A stretch of 64,000 nt of DNA from Pseudomonadota bacterium (lineage in GTDB: Bacteria > Bdellovibrionota > UBA1018 > CAIMNF01). This document shows, piece after piece, positions 33,648 through 41,591 of the stretch. Made by a program: the position numbers and the translations under genes. The stretch's first letter is position 1. Every line of letters begins with the position of its first letter. Below the pieces are notes generated by a model. The model was not told where the DNA came from. It worked only from the letters and a program-made list of their open reading frames with translations, and did not search any database. Where the stretch lies: positions 1 to 64,000 of the forward strand of contig JAIXWV010000030.1 of the NCBI GenBank assembly GCA_027491115.1, given 5' to 3'.

Positions 33648-34292
33648 TCAACGGGAAAGAAAGAGGTCTTGCTGATCGAGAGAATCCAACACCCGATCGC
33701 AGATCACATTGAAGTGATCCGGGTTTGCGACAAAATCCAGATCGTCACTTTCAATGACCAACTTCTTGCCGATGTCGTAATGGGCGATCCACTCATCGTA
33801 GTAACGATTCAAATTCGCCAGATAGTCTTCTGGCATGTCTTGCTCATAATCCCGTCCGCGCTTCCGAATCTGTTCCCGAAGGCGTGGCAAAGATTTCCGC
33901 AAATAAATCATCAAGCCGGGGGGCTGCAGGGACCCAGTGATCACCCGGTACACTTGGAGATAGTTCTGATAGTCCCGCTCTTCCATGAGGCCTTGCTCAT
34001 AGAGGTTGCGGGCGAAAATATTGGCATCCTCGTAAATCGTGCGGTCCTGAATCGCAGACGAAGTACCATCTGTGATGTCTTGATGGGCCTTAACGCGGTG
34101 TGTCATGAAGTAAATCTGGAGCGGAAAGCTCCACCTCTTCATGTCGGTGTAGAAATCTGCGAGATAGGGATTGTCGGTGACCGACTCAAAGTGGGCATCC
34201 CACGCGAAATGCTTGGCCAGCATGGTAGTGAGGGTGGTTTTACCCGTACCGATATTCCCTGCGACTGCTATAAAAATCTTTTGATTGGTCAC
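33648..34292 (-). CDS. Deoxynucleoside kinase (dGK/dAK family)
   Basis: 214 residues. The P-loop GNIGTGKTT is at 12-20. The catalytic/substrate block DRTIYED is at 83-89 (the DRS/ERS site of the family). The lid has Arg residues in SLPRLREQIRKRGRDYE. It phosphorylates purine or other deoxynucleosides for nucleotide salvage. The exact substrate cannot be told. It leads the lipoprotein genes downstream on the minus strand. Confidence 0.88.
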   Translation of the reverse strand: MTNQKIFIAVAGNIGTGKTTLTTMLAKHFAWDAHFESVTDNPYLADFYTDMKRWSFPLQIYFMTHRVKAHQDITDGTSSAIQDRTIYEDANIFARNLYEQGLMEERDYQNYLQVYRVITGSLQPPGLMIYLRKSLPRLREQIRKRGRDYEQDMPEDYLANLNRYYDEWIAHYDIGKKLVIESDDLDFVANPDHFNVICDRVLDSLDQQDLFLSR

Positions 34293-34404
34293 GGACCCCG
34301 TCCTCCCCTGGGCTGCCTTTGGAAATTAGGCCGGGCGGGGCATTCTGTCCAGTGGGTCCGTGGGAGCGGGGCGTTTTTTCTCGCGCTGACGCGGCGCACT
34401 CATG

Positions 34405-34433
34405 TTGACTTCCGGTCCCGCTCCCCATAAATA
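34405..34433 (+). promoter_or_regulatory. Sigma-70-like promoter candidate for the DksA-family gene
   Basis: TTGACT at 34405-34410 is separated by 17 bases from TAAATA at 34428-34433. The gene's ATG is 31 bp further on, with GGAGG before it. The -10 match is only fair. Two 9-bp inverted repeats lie over the region upstream and in the spacer (290-298/354-362 and 362-370/417-425, numbers plus 34000). Confidence 0.45.
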
Positions 34434-34464
34434 GTGCTTCGCTTTAAATCCCACGGAGGTTTCA

Positions 34465-34851
34465 ATGAGTCCCAAAACTGTCATGCAACTGAAGTCCGAA
34501 CTCCTGATCAAAAAGAACCAGCTCATGAATTTGCAGGTCCTGAACAAGCAGGCCGCCGTAGAAGACGAGTCTTCCATGAAGGACGTGATCGACCGCTCTG
34601 ACTCTGAAGAAGCCTGGCACGCCAAAGAGCGCATGAGCATGCATCTCAAGACGGAGCTGAGACAGATCGACATCTCTTTGCAGCGCATCGAAGCCGGTAC
34701 TTTTGGAGATTGCGAAGACTGCGGAGTCGAGATCCCCGTCAAACGCTTGCGCGTGCGCCCGGACGCCACCCTCTGCCTGAAGTGCCAGGAGGCATTTGAG
34801 AAGGAATCAGCGGGAACTCGTGGGGGCCACTCCGGTCAGTTCCTTCACTAA
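34465..34851 (+). CDS. DksA/TraR family protein with intact C4 zinc finger
   Basis: 128 residues. The N-terminal coiled coil (about 1-75) carries DRSDSEEA near 43-50 at its tip, similar to the acidic tip of DksA. The zinc site is complete: Cys83, Cys86, Cys104 and Cys107 in CEDCGVEIPVKRL and LCLKCQ. DksA-type proteins bind in the RNA polymerase secondary channel and act with ppGpp. Whether this one is the true DksA or a paralogue cannot be decided. The ribosome site GGAGG precedes the ATG. Its 3' end overlaps the convergent TPR-like gene by 45 bp. Confidence 0.87.
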   Translation: MSPKTVMQLKSELLIKKNQLMNLQVLNKQAAVEDESSMKDVIDRSDSEEAWHAKERMSMHLKTELRQIDISLQRIEAGTFGDCEDCGVEIPVKRLRVRPDATLCLKCQEAFEKESAGTRGGHSGQFLH

Positions 34852-35694
34852 ATCTTCGTAGCGGAGGAACCCACTCCAGGGGGTTTGCCGCTCCCGATCT
34901 AACTTGGTTTCAATCAAGGTCCGGTCTTTGAGATGCTTCTCGAGTCGGGCCTTGATTTTTTTACGGAGCTCCTCCGGGATCCCCGGCGCACTCAACCCGC
35001 GCACCAATGGAAGGACCCATTCGGGCTTTTGGTCCAACCACTGACGCAACAGCCCCCGAAGCTCTGGGGCTCGGCTGGTTTTGACCAGATACTCCGCAAA
35101 AAATGCCGCGGGGACCTCCTCTGCAAGACACTCACTCTTCGTAGCGACCGAGGAACGGTAGTCTTCGGAAGGCCCAAAGGCATCTCCCACCAGAAGCTTG
35201 AGTCCGTAAACTCTCATTTCCCGGTTCATCACCCCGAGCGCCCTGGCTTCTTGCCAGCGGATCTTGGCCTGATCTTTTCGCCCCAGCACTAGCTCGGTGT
35301 GAATCAAGCGAGTGAGCACGAGGACATGACCCACCTCGCGTGCATAGGCTTGGGCGAATCGCTCTTGGGCATCTTGGAATCGTCCCAGTCCGAGCCATCG
35401 CATCCCTTCGTAATACAAATCAGCTGTTTCTTGCGAAAAAAACGACGTTTGTGCGATCTGATGAAGTGCCCTTGCCCGCTCATCCCGCGACCAAGATGCC
35501 GTGAGCTTCAGAGCCTCTGCTCGACGCTCCAATGCCAGATACGCGCGCGCCAGCTCGAGATCTTGTTCAATATTTTGACCGCGCTTGAGCTCGAGAGTGC
35601 GTACCACGCCCGCCCAATCTCGGGCACGAAGAGCGTTCGCCCGGGACTCGGAGAACCCCGCGAGAATACAGAGCAAAAGAATGGAAGCTTTCAT
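34807..35694 (-). CDS. Secreted helical-repeat (TPR-like) protein, hypothetical
   Basis: 295 residues from the ATG at 35694 (an ATG at 35700 is also possible). A signal peptide is followed by several TPR-like helix pairs, for example ARAYLALERRAEALKLTASW and GLGRFQDAQERFAQAYAREVG. The C-terminal third is helical and basic. No motif gives a function. It is divergent from the outer-membrane gene on the plus strand with a short gap. Confidence 0.68.
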   Translation of the reverse strand: MKASILLLCILAGFSESRANALRARDWAGVVRTLELKRGQNIEQDLELARAYLALERRAEALKLTASWSRDERARALHQIAQTSFFSQETADLYYEGMRWLGLGRFQDAQERFAQAYAREVGHVLVLTRLIHTELVLGRKDQAKIRWQEARALGVMNREMRVYGLKLLVGDAFGPSEDYRSSVATKSECLAEEVPAAFFAEYLVKTSRAPELRGLLRQWLDQKPEWVLPLVRGLSAPGIPEELRKKIKARLEKHLKDRTLIETKLDRERQTPWSGFLRYEDLVKELTGVAPTSSR

Positions 35695-35729
35695 GGGCAT
35701 GGATTACACTCAAGGACAGTGTGAGGACA

Positions 35730-36911
35730 ATGCACCTGATCCGTCAAAGCTTGTTTTTGCTGTTCTTTTCATGGACGCAAGCCCACGCGGAGCTATTGCC
35801 GGACATCGAAGCCACGGTCTCCCACATCATCCCGACCGAGATGAGCAAAAGCGGAAGGGTTTACCGCTTCAAGATCAAGGATGGGGAAGCCCCTCGCACA
35901 GGAAGCATCATCCTGGTTCAATACCGGGGTAAACCGATCATGGCCTTCCGGGTTCTCAAGACCGAGGATGATGACACTGGATTTGTCGGCAAACGGGTGC
36001 GTCGTTACGACACCGAAGGTGAGTTGAAGCTCCAGGAAGAATACGTTTCTGCCGAGAAAGTCGCCAATCTGTTTGCGCCGCCTCCAATCGAAAATCGCTT
36101 CAATCCCGACGCCAAACCCGAACTCGATCCGATTGGCGGTAAGGACCTGAATCCACCGAGCAAAGAGACCGAGTTCAAACTCGATCCGAACGCACCGCCC
36201 CTGCTCGGAGATGGCGGTCCGACCCAAGGCGCGGAGGCGAAGAGTACCGGCCCAGGAGACGCTCGGGACCTCAATCAGTTCGACTCGGATCTCGACTATG
36301 GCACCTCTCCTCGCAACCTCAAGCGCAGAAGTGATGAAGACGAGGATGCACCCGATCCCGGCGACCAAGAAGAAGGAGATTCAGAGTCCGTGATCGAAGA
36401 GACGAAAGTCTTCAATCCCTACCGACACATGATCGGGGCATCAATCGGCAACTTCCGGAACATGTCCTCATTCTCGATTCCGGGAGACACCCATTACGGG
36501 TTCTCGCTCTGGTACAATCAGGTGATCCAGAAAGGCGTCTGGATCTACAATCGAAGATTCCAAGACAGCCTCTCGGTCGAGGGGGGGATCACCCATTATT
36601 CACGCGTAAACTATACCGGAAACAACGACGGCTACGACCTGCTCCCCTTCAAAGCCGAGTTGGTCTACGCACTCCATTTGAATGATAAATTCGCATTCCT
36701 CGCCCACTCGGGACTTCAATACAACTGGATCTATTCCACCGACAACGTGAATCCAACGACCTTCCCCGCCCAACGGAGAGCACTCGACAGTTTGGCAGGA
36801 ATCCAACCCAACCTAGGGGCCGGGATCCTTTATCACATCGGACCGCAGTGGTTCCTTCGGGCCGATGTCGGCCTGGATCGTCTTGCGATCGGTTTGGCGG
36901 TGAAATGGTGA
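35730..36911 (+). CDS. Secreted outer-membrane barrel protein with acidic linker
   Basis: 393 residues from the ATG at 35730 (a GTG at 35721 is possible). A signal peptide ends TQAHAE. Residues about 25-105 form a small domain with a beta-rich KIKDGEAPRTGSIILVQYRG block that looks like an OB- or SH3-type fold. A Pro/Asp/Glu-rich linker (about 110-225) follows. The C-terminal part (about 235-393) has alternating strands and ends LAIGLAVKW, as in outer-membrane barrels. The role is unknown. The stop overlaps the next small gene. Confidence 0.7.
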   Translation: MHLIRQSLFLLFFSWTQAHAELLPDIEATVSHIIPTEMSKSGRVYRFKIKDGEAPRTGSIILVQYRGKPIMAFRVLKTEDDDTGFVGKRVRRYDTEGELKLQEEYVSAEKVANLFAPPPIENRFNPDAKPELDPIGGKDLNPPSKETEFKLDPNAPPLLGDGGPTQGAEAKSTGPGDARDLNQFDSDLDYGTSPRNLKRRSDEDEDAPDPGDQEEGDSESVIEETKVFNPYRHMIGASIGNFRNMSSFSIPGDTHYGFSLWYNQVIQKGVWIYNRRFQDSLSVEGGITHYSRVNYTGNNDGYDLLPFKAELVYALHLNDKFAFLAHSGLQYNWIYSTDNVNPTTFPAQRRALDSLAGIQPNLGAGILYHIGPQWFLRADVGLDRLAIGLAVKW

Positions 36912-37039
36912 TTTTTCTGTTGGCTCTACTGATCCTGACTCCAGCCTGTGGTGTGAAGAAATCGCCCATGCCACTCTTCGCACACCCCTCGGCGGAGCCT
37001 GCAACCAGCCCCACCCCGAATGGAAGGGATTCCCGATGA
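36905..37039 (+). CDS. LptM-like micro-lipoprotein
   Basis: 44 residues, too short for many gene finders. A hydrophobic start ends in lipobox TPAC, followed at once by GVKKSPMPLF and a Pro/Ser/Thr tail. This copies the layout of LptM (YifL), CGxKGPLxxP, a lipoprotein that helps fold the LptD LPS translocon. The ATG at 36905 overlaps the barrel gene stop, and the TGA overlaps the methyltransferase ATG, so it is coupled on both sides. A GTG at 36908 is another possible start. Confidence 0.65.
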   Translation: MVIFLLALLILTPACGVKKSPMPLFAHPSAEPATSPTPNGRDSR

Positions 37040-38217
37040 AGCGCACACCCACGCCAACACCTTACAAGCTTTTCGCCATTTGCCCCGGAGGCCTCGACGA
37101 GGTCCTGAAAAAGGAAATTGAAAAGCTTCCCGCCACAGTGACTCACGCCTATCCGGGAGGCATCGAATTCGAAGGCACCCTTGAGACCGCCTACCTGGCC
37201 ACTCTCAAGCTGAGGACCGCCTCAAGGGTCCTGCTCTTGCTCGGCTCGCACAAGAAAATCTTCAAACCCGAAGAACTCTATTCGACGATCCGCTCTTATG
37301 ACTGGGAAAAGCATTTCTCCCTCGAAAGCACCTTTGCGATCTTCCTGACCGAGAGCCACACCAAAGAACGACGGATCCCGGTGAATCCGCAGTTCTGGGC
37401 TCTCAAGGCAAAGGACGCCGTGGCCGATTATTTTTTGCAAAAACACGGAAAGCGCCCGAATGTGGAACGGAAGGATCCCGACATCGCCATCCGGATGCAC
37501 CTTCACGACCAGATTCTGAAGGTTTACCTCGACCTCTCCGGTCCGAGCCTCCATGAACGAGGGTACCGCCGGTCGAGCGTGGAGGCCCCCATCAAGGAGA
37601 ACCTGGCCGCCGGCCTGCTCCTCCTGTCGGATTGGCAATACACCTGCAACGAGGGCTTCGGCTTCCTGGACCCCTTCTGTGGCTCGGGAACTCTTCTGGT
37701 CGAAGCGGCATTGATCGCGACCCGAACCGCTCCGGGACTTCTCCGGACCCGCTTCGGATTCTTCGGTTGGAAAGACCATGATCCGGACCTGTTCGAGCAT
37801 GTCCATGCTCGACTGAAGAGCGAGCGGATCCTAGATCCGGCCAAGCTCCCCCTCATTGTCGGCTGTGACCGCGAGAAAGAGGCGGTACAAGCCACCCGTA
37901 CCAACCTGGAGGCCGCGGGAATGGCTGACTTTGTCCGACTGAAAGTCAACAGCTTCCAGGACACGGCGGCGTTCCAAGAAAAGGGACTGATTGTCACGAA
38001 TCCACCTTACGGGATCCGTCTCGAGGAGGTCGAAAGCCTCCAGGAGACCTACCGAGGCATTGGATCGACACTCAAGCACAAGTATGCCGGTTGGTGGGCG
38101 GGCGTCATCACCTCTGAGAAGTCATTGATGCACTCCATCGGGCTCAAGCCCGAGAAAAAATGGCCCCTGCACAACGGGGGACTCGAGTCCCAGTTTTCGC
38201 TCTTCAAAATGTATTGA
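37036..38217 (+). CDS. THUMP-domain class I rRNA methyltransferase (RlmL N-half/YpsC-like)
   Basis: 393 residues. The N-terminal THUMP-type RNA-binding domain (about 10-165) is followed by a Rossmann methyltransferase domain with FLDPFCGSGTLLVEAALIA (SAM binding) and the amino-methyltransferase signature IVTNPPYGIRL. Similar proteins make N2-methylguanosine in 23S rRNA (RlmL type). The target base cannot be confirmed here. It overlaps the LptM-like gene and precedes glnN by 63 bp. Confidence 0.88.
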   Translation: MKRTPTPTPYKLFAICPGGLDEVLKKEIEKLPATVTHAYPGGIEFEGTLETAYLATLKLRTASRVLLLLGSHKKIFKPEELYSTIRSYDWEKHFSLESTFAIFLTESHTKERRIPVNPQFWALKAKDAVADYFLQKHGKRPNVERKDPDIAIRMHLHDQILKVYLDLSGPSLHERGYRRSSVEAPIKENLAAGLLLLSDWQYTCNEGFGFLDPFCGSGTLLVEAALIATRTAPGLLRTRFGFFGWKDHDPDLFEHVHARLKSERILDPAKLPLIVGCDREKEAVQATRTNLEAAGMADFVRLKVNSFQDTAAFQEKGLIVTNPPYGIRLEEVESLQETYRGIGSTLKHKYAGWWAGVITSEKSLMHSIGLKPEKKWPLHNGGLESQFSLFKMY

Positions 38218-38236
38218 TTGGTCGTTGAATTCACAA

Positions 38237-38272
38237 CCGGTAGGTGGAAAAATGCGGTAAACCCCTACCCGG
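38237..38272 (+). promoter_or_regulatory. Leader hairpin next to the glnN ribosome site
   Basis: GGTAGG at 38239-38244 pairs with CCTACC at 38264-38269. Extending the stem by CC 38237-38238 would reach GG 38271-38272, the first bases of GGAGG, past a one-base bulge. The hairpin could hide the ribosome-binding site. A structural or regulatory role is only inferred. Confidence 0.35.
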
Positions 38273-38280
38273 AGGAACTC

Positions 38281-40506
38281 ATGGCCGACACTGGATCTTC
38301 ACCCCGCTTTCAAGCTCTTCAAACCGTGACCGCACGCAGCCCCGGGAAGGTGACTCTCCCCACCGACGACAACGGAAACCTCCTCAAGGTGTCGGACTAC
38401 TTCGGCATGAACACCTTCAGCCTGAAGCAAATGAAAGAAAAGCTCCCGAGCGACATCTACAAGCGCTTCGTGGCGTCCACGCAAGCCGGCAAGAAACTGG
38501 ACATCGAAGTGGCCAACGCTCTCGCCCACGCCATGAAAGAGTGGGCGATGGAAAGCGGGATCACCCATTACTGCCACTGGTTCCAACCCCAGACCGGCAC
38601 CACCGCCGAGAAACACGACTCATTCCTCACCCTGGACAGCGCCGGCAATGCGATCGAGCGCTTTTCGGGTGCTCAATTGATCCAGTCCGAACCGGACGCC
38701 TCAAGCTTCCCATCCGGTGGCATGCGCACCACCTTCGAAGCGCGCGGTTATGCCGCATGGGATCCGACCTCCCCGATCTTTTTCGCCGAAATCGGCGGAA
38801 CACGCACCCTTTGCATTCCGTCGGTTTTCATCAGCTACCACGGTGACGCCCTGGACGAGAAAACCGGCCTGCTCCGGAGCAACGAAGCCCTTTCTGCCAG
38901 CACCGTGAAACTGCTTCACCTGATCGGTGACACCGACGCACGTCACGTCACCGCGACCCTCGGGCCCGAACAAGAATACTTCTTGATCGACCGCTCCTTC
39001 TTCACCCTCCGCCCCGACCTGGTGATGAGCGGAAGAACCCTGCTGGGCGCCCATCCTCCGAAGGGTCAGCAGCTCGAAGACCACTATTTCGGAAGCATTC
39101 CTGCGCGCGTTCTCGCTTTCATGAGTGAAGTGGAAACCGAGCTGTTCAAGCTCGGTGTTCCGGCAAAAACCCGCCACAACGAAGTGGCACCGATGCAGTT
39201 TGAAATCGCGCCAATCTTCGAAGAAGCGAACGTGGCAATCGATCACAACCATCTGACCATGGAAGTGCTCAAGCGCGTGGCCAAGAGGCACAACTTCGAG
39301 GCGCTCTTGCACGAGAAACCCTTCGCCGGAGTGAACGGCAGCGGCAAGCACAACAACTGGTCCATGATGGTCAGTGCGGGCGGGCCCGAAATCGAAGGCA
39401 TCAACCTTCTGGATCCGGGCAAGACCCCTCACCAGAATCTGCGCTTCCTGCTCATTCTCATGGCGACACTCAAGGGCGTTCACAAGCACGCAGGACTCCT
39501 CCGTGCTGCCATCGCCTCGAGCGGCAATGACCACCGCCTGGGAGCGAACGAGGCTCCTCCGGCCATCATTTCGGTGTTCCTCGGCAACATGCTCGACAAC
39601 ATGCTGAACGAAATCGAGAAAGACGCGCACAAGGGGCTGAGCTACACCGAGGCGGTGATCAAGCTCGGCGTCAGTCGCCTCCCGACCGTCATGAAAGACA
39701 ACACGGACCGGAACCGGACCTCCCCTTTCGCTTTCACCGGAAACAAGTTCGAGTTCCGTGCAGTCGGATCCTCGGCATCCTGCTCCTTCCCGATGACCTT
39801 GCTCAACTGTGCCGTCGCTGACGGCATCAACGAGATCACCGCCACACTGGAAGGGAAGATCAAAGGTTCGAAGTCCGTCGAAGAGGCGATCTTCACGGTC
39901 GTGAAAGAAGTGATCCGCGAGACGAAGTCGATCCGCTTCGAAGGAAACGGGTACTCCGGGGACTGGGTGATCGAAGCCGAAAAGCGCGGACTTCCTCACC
40001 TGAAGACCACGCCTCAAGCCCTTCATGAGATTGTCAGCCAGAAGTCCATTGCATTGCTCACCGGACTCGACGTGTTCACAACCGAGGAAGTGAAGTCACG
40101 CTTCCATGTCCGGATCGAGATCTACAATAAAAAGGTGATGATTGAAGCTGAGACACTCGAAACGATCGTGGAAACCCAGATTCTCCCAGCTGCTTACCAG
40201 TACTCCACCGTATTGGCAGAAGGGGTCGCAGCGGCAAAAGCGATCGGACTCAAGGCTCCACAGGAAGAGGTCTTGGCCCGCCTCTACCAGACACTCTCTT
40301 CTGCGCAGGCCGAATTGAAGAAGCTGGACCGGACCTTGGGACAGATCCGCAACAACGAAAGTGAGGAGGCTAAAGCCGACCTCATCGCCGCCGATCTGAA
40401 GCCTGTAATGGACTCGCTCCGGAAGGAATGCGATCAACTGGAGAACATGGTGGCCGACGGTTACTGGCCACTGCCGAAGTACCGCGAAATGCTATTCTTA
40501 TCCTGA
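38281..40506 (+). CDS. glnN: Type III glutamine synthetase
   Basis: 741 residues from the ATG at 38281, which follows GGAGGAACTC. GSIII hallmarks are present: a long N-terminal part, TLGPEQEYFLIDRSF, KTRHNEVAPMQFEIAPIFEEAN, GVNGSGKHNNWS, and DNTDRNRTSPFAFTGNKFEFRAVGSS. These supply the ammonium, glutamate and metal sites. It makes glutamine from glutamate, ammonia and ATP. GSIII is known from Bacteroidetes, cyanobacteria and some other phyla. The end overlaps the convergent GT2 gene by 9 bp. Confidence 0.95.
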   Translation: MADTGSSPRFQALQTVTARSPGKVTLPTDDNGNLLKVSDYFGMNTFSLKQMKEKLPSDIYKRFVASTQAGKKLDIEVANALAHAMKEWAMESGITHYCHWFQPQTGTTAEKHDSFLTLDSAGNAIERFSGAQLIQSEPDASSFPSGGMRTTFEARGYAAWDPTSPIFFAEIGGTRTLCIPSVFISYHGDALDEKTGLLRSNEALSASTVKLLHLIGDTDARHVTATLGPEQEYFLIDRSFFTLRPDLVMSGRTLLGAHPPKGQQLEDHYFGSIPARVLAFMSEVETELFKLGVPAKTRHNEVAPMQFEIAPIFEEANVAIDHNHLTMEVLKRVAKRHNFEALLHEKPFAGVNGSGKHNNWSMMVSAGGPEIEGINLLDPGKTPHQNLRFLLILMATLKGVHKHAGLLRAAIASSGNDHRLGANEAPPAIISVFLGNMLDNMLNEIEKDAHKGLSYTEAVIKLGVSRLPTVMKDNTDRNRTSPFAFTGNKFEFRAVGSSASCSFPMTLLNCAVADGINEITATLEGKIKGSKSVEEAIFTVVKEVIRETKSIRFEGNGYSGDWVIEAEKRGLPHLKTTPQALHEIVSQKSIALLTGLDVFTTEEVKSRFHVRIEIYNKKVMIEAETLETIVETQILPAAYQYSTVLAEGVAAAKAIGLKAPQEEVLARLYQTLSSAQAELKKLDRTLGQIRNNESEEAKADLIAADLKPVMDSLRKECDQLENMVADGYWPLPKYREMLFLS

Positions 40507-41346
40507 TCTTCGGATGCCGTTCCGGCATTCGACATAATCGGTTCTTTGCAGAAGCGCCCGGACCTTTTCAATGTGTTCGGGCGTTTCTTCGAGACGCTTG
40601 TGGTAGAGGTGCCATTGAACGGCATAGCCAATCACGCCATAGTGGGGAATGCCGCGATTTCTGACCCTGACAAACAAGTCTCCATCTTCTCCCCAATAGC
40701 CCTCGAAGTCCTCGTTGTAACCGTTGACTTCGATCAGTGTCCTGGTCGAGATCGAGAAGTTCGATCCAAGCAGGTCCAGGACGCGATCCCGCTTGAGGAT
40801 CCTCGTGATCCACGCGGGTGCGTCCATCCTCACGGATCGCAGGATGTTCTTCGTTTCACCGCTCCATCCGGATCGGATAAGTGGCCACGACAACCCATCG
40901 GTGAATCGATCAATGTTTCCGGGATGGATCTCGGCGGTGATTTCGGGACCAAGATCGACCCGCCTTCCCATGAACAAGAGCGGCTCGAAGCCCACGCGCT
41001 CATGGGCACGATGGTGATCCTCGATAAAGCGGGGGTGAACGATGACATCATGATCGAGACCGACCAAGATCGGATGCCGGTCGGGATCGAGATCCCTGAA
41101 TACGGTGTTGTTGATCCTGGCCTTGCGATACCCTTGGTCCGGATGCCAGTAGTGGTGGATGAAGAAGGGCAGCTCGCGCTTGAGTCTCTGGATCAAGTCC
41201 CGCGTGGCATCGCCAGATCCATCATCGGCAATGAACACGTCGAAGGCACGATAGGTCTGCCGAGCCAAAGAAAGAAGGCACAGCTCGAGACTCTTCGGGT
41301 TGTTGTAGGTGGTGATCACCACCGCGACCTGCCGTTTTCGGGTCAT
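40498..41346 (-). CDS. Family 2 glycosyltransferase
   Basis: 282 residues. The GT-A fold is clear: VAVVITTYNNPKSLELCLLSL at the N terminus, then FIADDGSGD, and LVGLDHDVIVHPRF holding the metal-binding Asp-x-Asp region. A galactosyltransferase-type C-terminal motif, WGEDGDLFVRVRNRG, follows. It likely adds a sugar to LPS, capsule or protein. It overlaps the FmdB gene upstream by 4 bases. Confidence 0.88.
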   Translation of the reverse strand: MTRKRQVAVVITTYNNPKSLELCLLSLARQTYRAFDVFIADDGSGDATRDLIQRLKRELPFFIHHYWHPDQGYRKARINNTVFRDLDPDRHPILVGLDHDVIVHPRFIEDHHRAHERVGFEPLLFMGRRVDLGPEITAEIHPGNIDRFTDGLSWPLIRSGWSGETKNILRSVRMDAPAWITRILKRDRVLDLLGSNFSISTRTLIEVNGYNEDFEGYWGEDGDLFVRVRNRGIPHYGVIGYAVQWHLYHKRLEETPEHIEKVRALLQRTDYVECRNGIRRSG

Positions 41347-41552
41347 GAAGACTTCGATCCACCGTCACCGGTGCTCTTCTTGTAGTCGGTAGTGTACCAA
41401 CCGTTTCCTTTCAGGGCGAAGCCACCGAGGCTCATCAATTTTTTCACGGCTTCACCACAATCGGGACAACTCTCGAGAGGCGGATCCTGGAACTTCTGGG
41501 TCACCTCGAAAGCGCGCTCACACTTTTCACACCAATACTCGTACAGAGGCAT
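41343..41552 (-). CDS. FmdB-type zinc ribbon protein
   Basis: 69 residues from MPLYEYWCEKCERAF at 41552, the standard opening of the FmdB family. Two Cys pairs, CEKC and CPDC, form one zinc ribbon. A Gly/Ser/Lys tail follows. Its role is unknown; many are regulators of small-molecule genes. An upstream extension to 41588 lies outside the family. It follows the GT39 gene by 39 bp and couples to the GT2 gene. Confidence 0.9.
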   Translation of the reverse strand: MPLYEYWCEKCERAFEVTQKFQDPPLESCPDCGEAVKKLMSLGGFALKGNGWYTTDYKKSTGDGGSKSS

Positions 41553-41591
41553 GGTGTGAGATTGAATCAGGGAGTGCTTGCCCGTCAAGAG

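Noticed and set aside
38701-40026. A 441-codon minus-strand frame opposite glnN
   Set aside because: Antisense shadow of the glutamine synthetase; composition is His/Val/Asp-rich as expected for the mirror frame.
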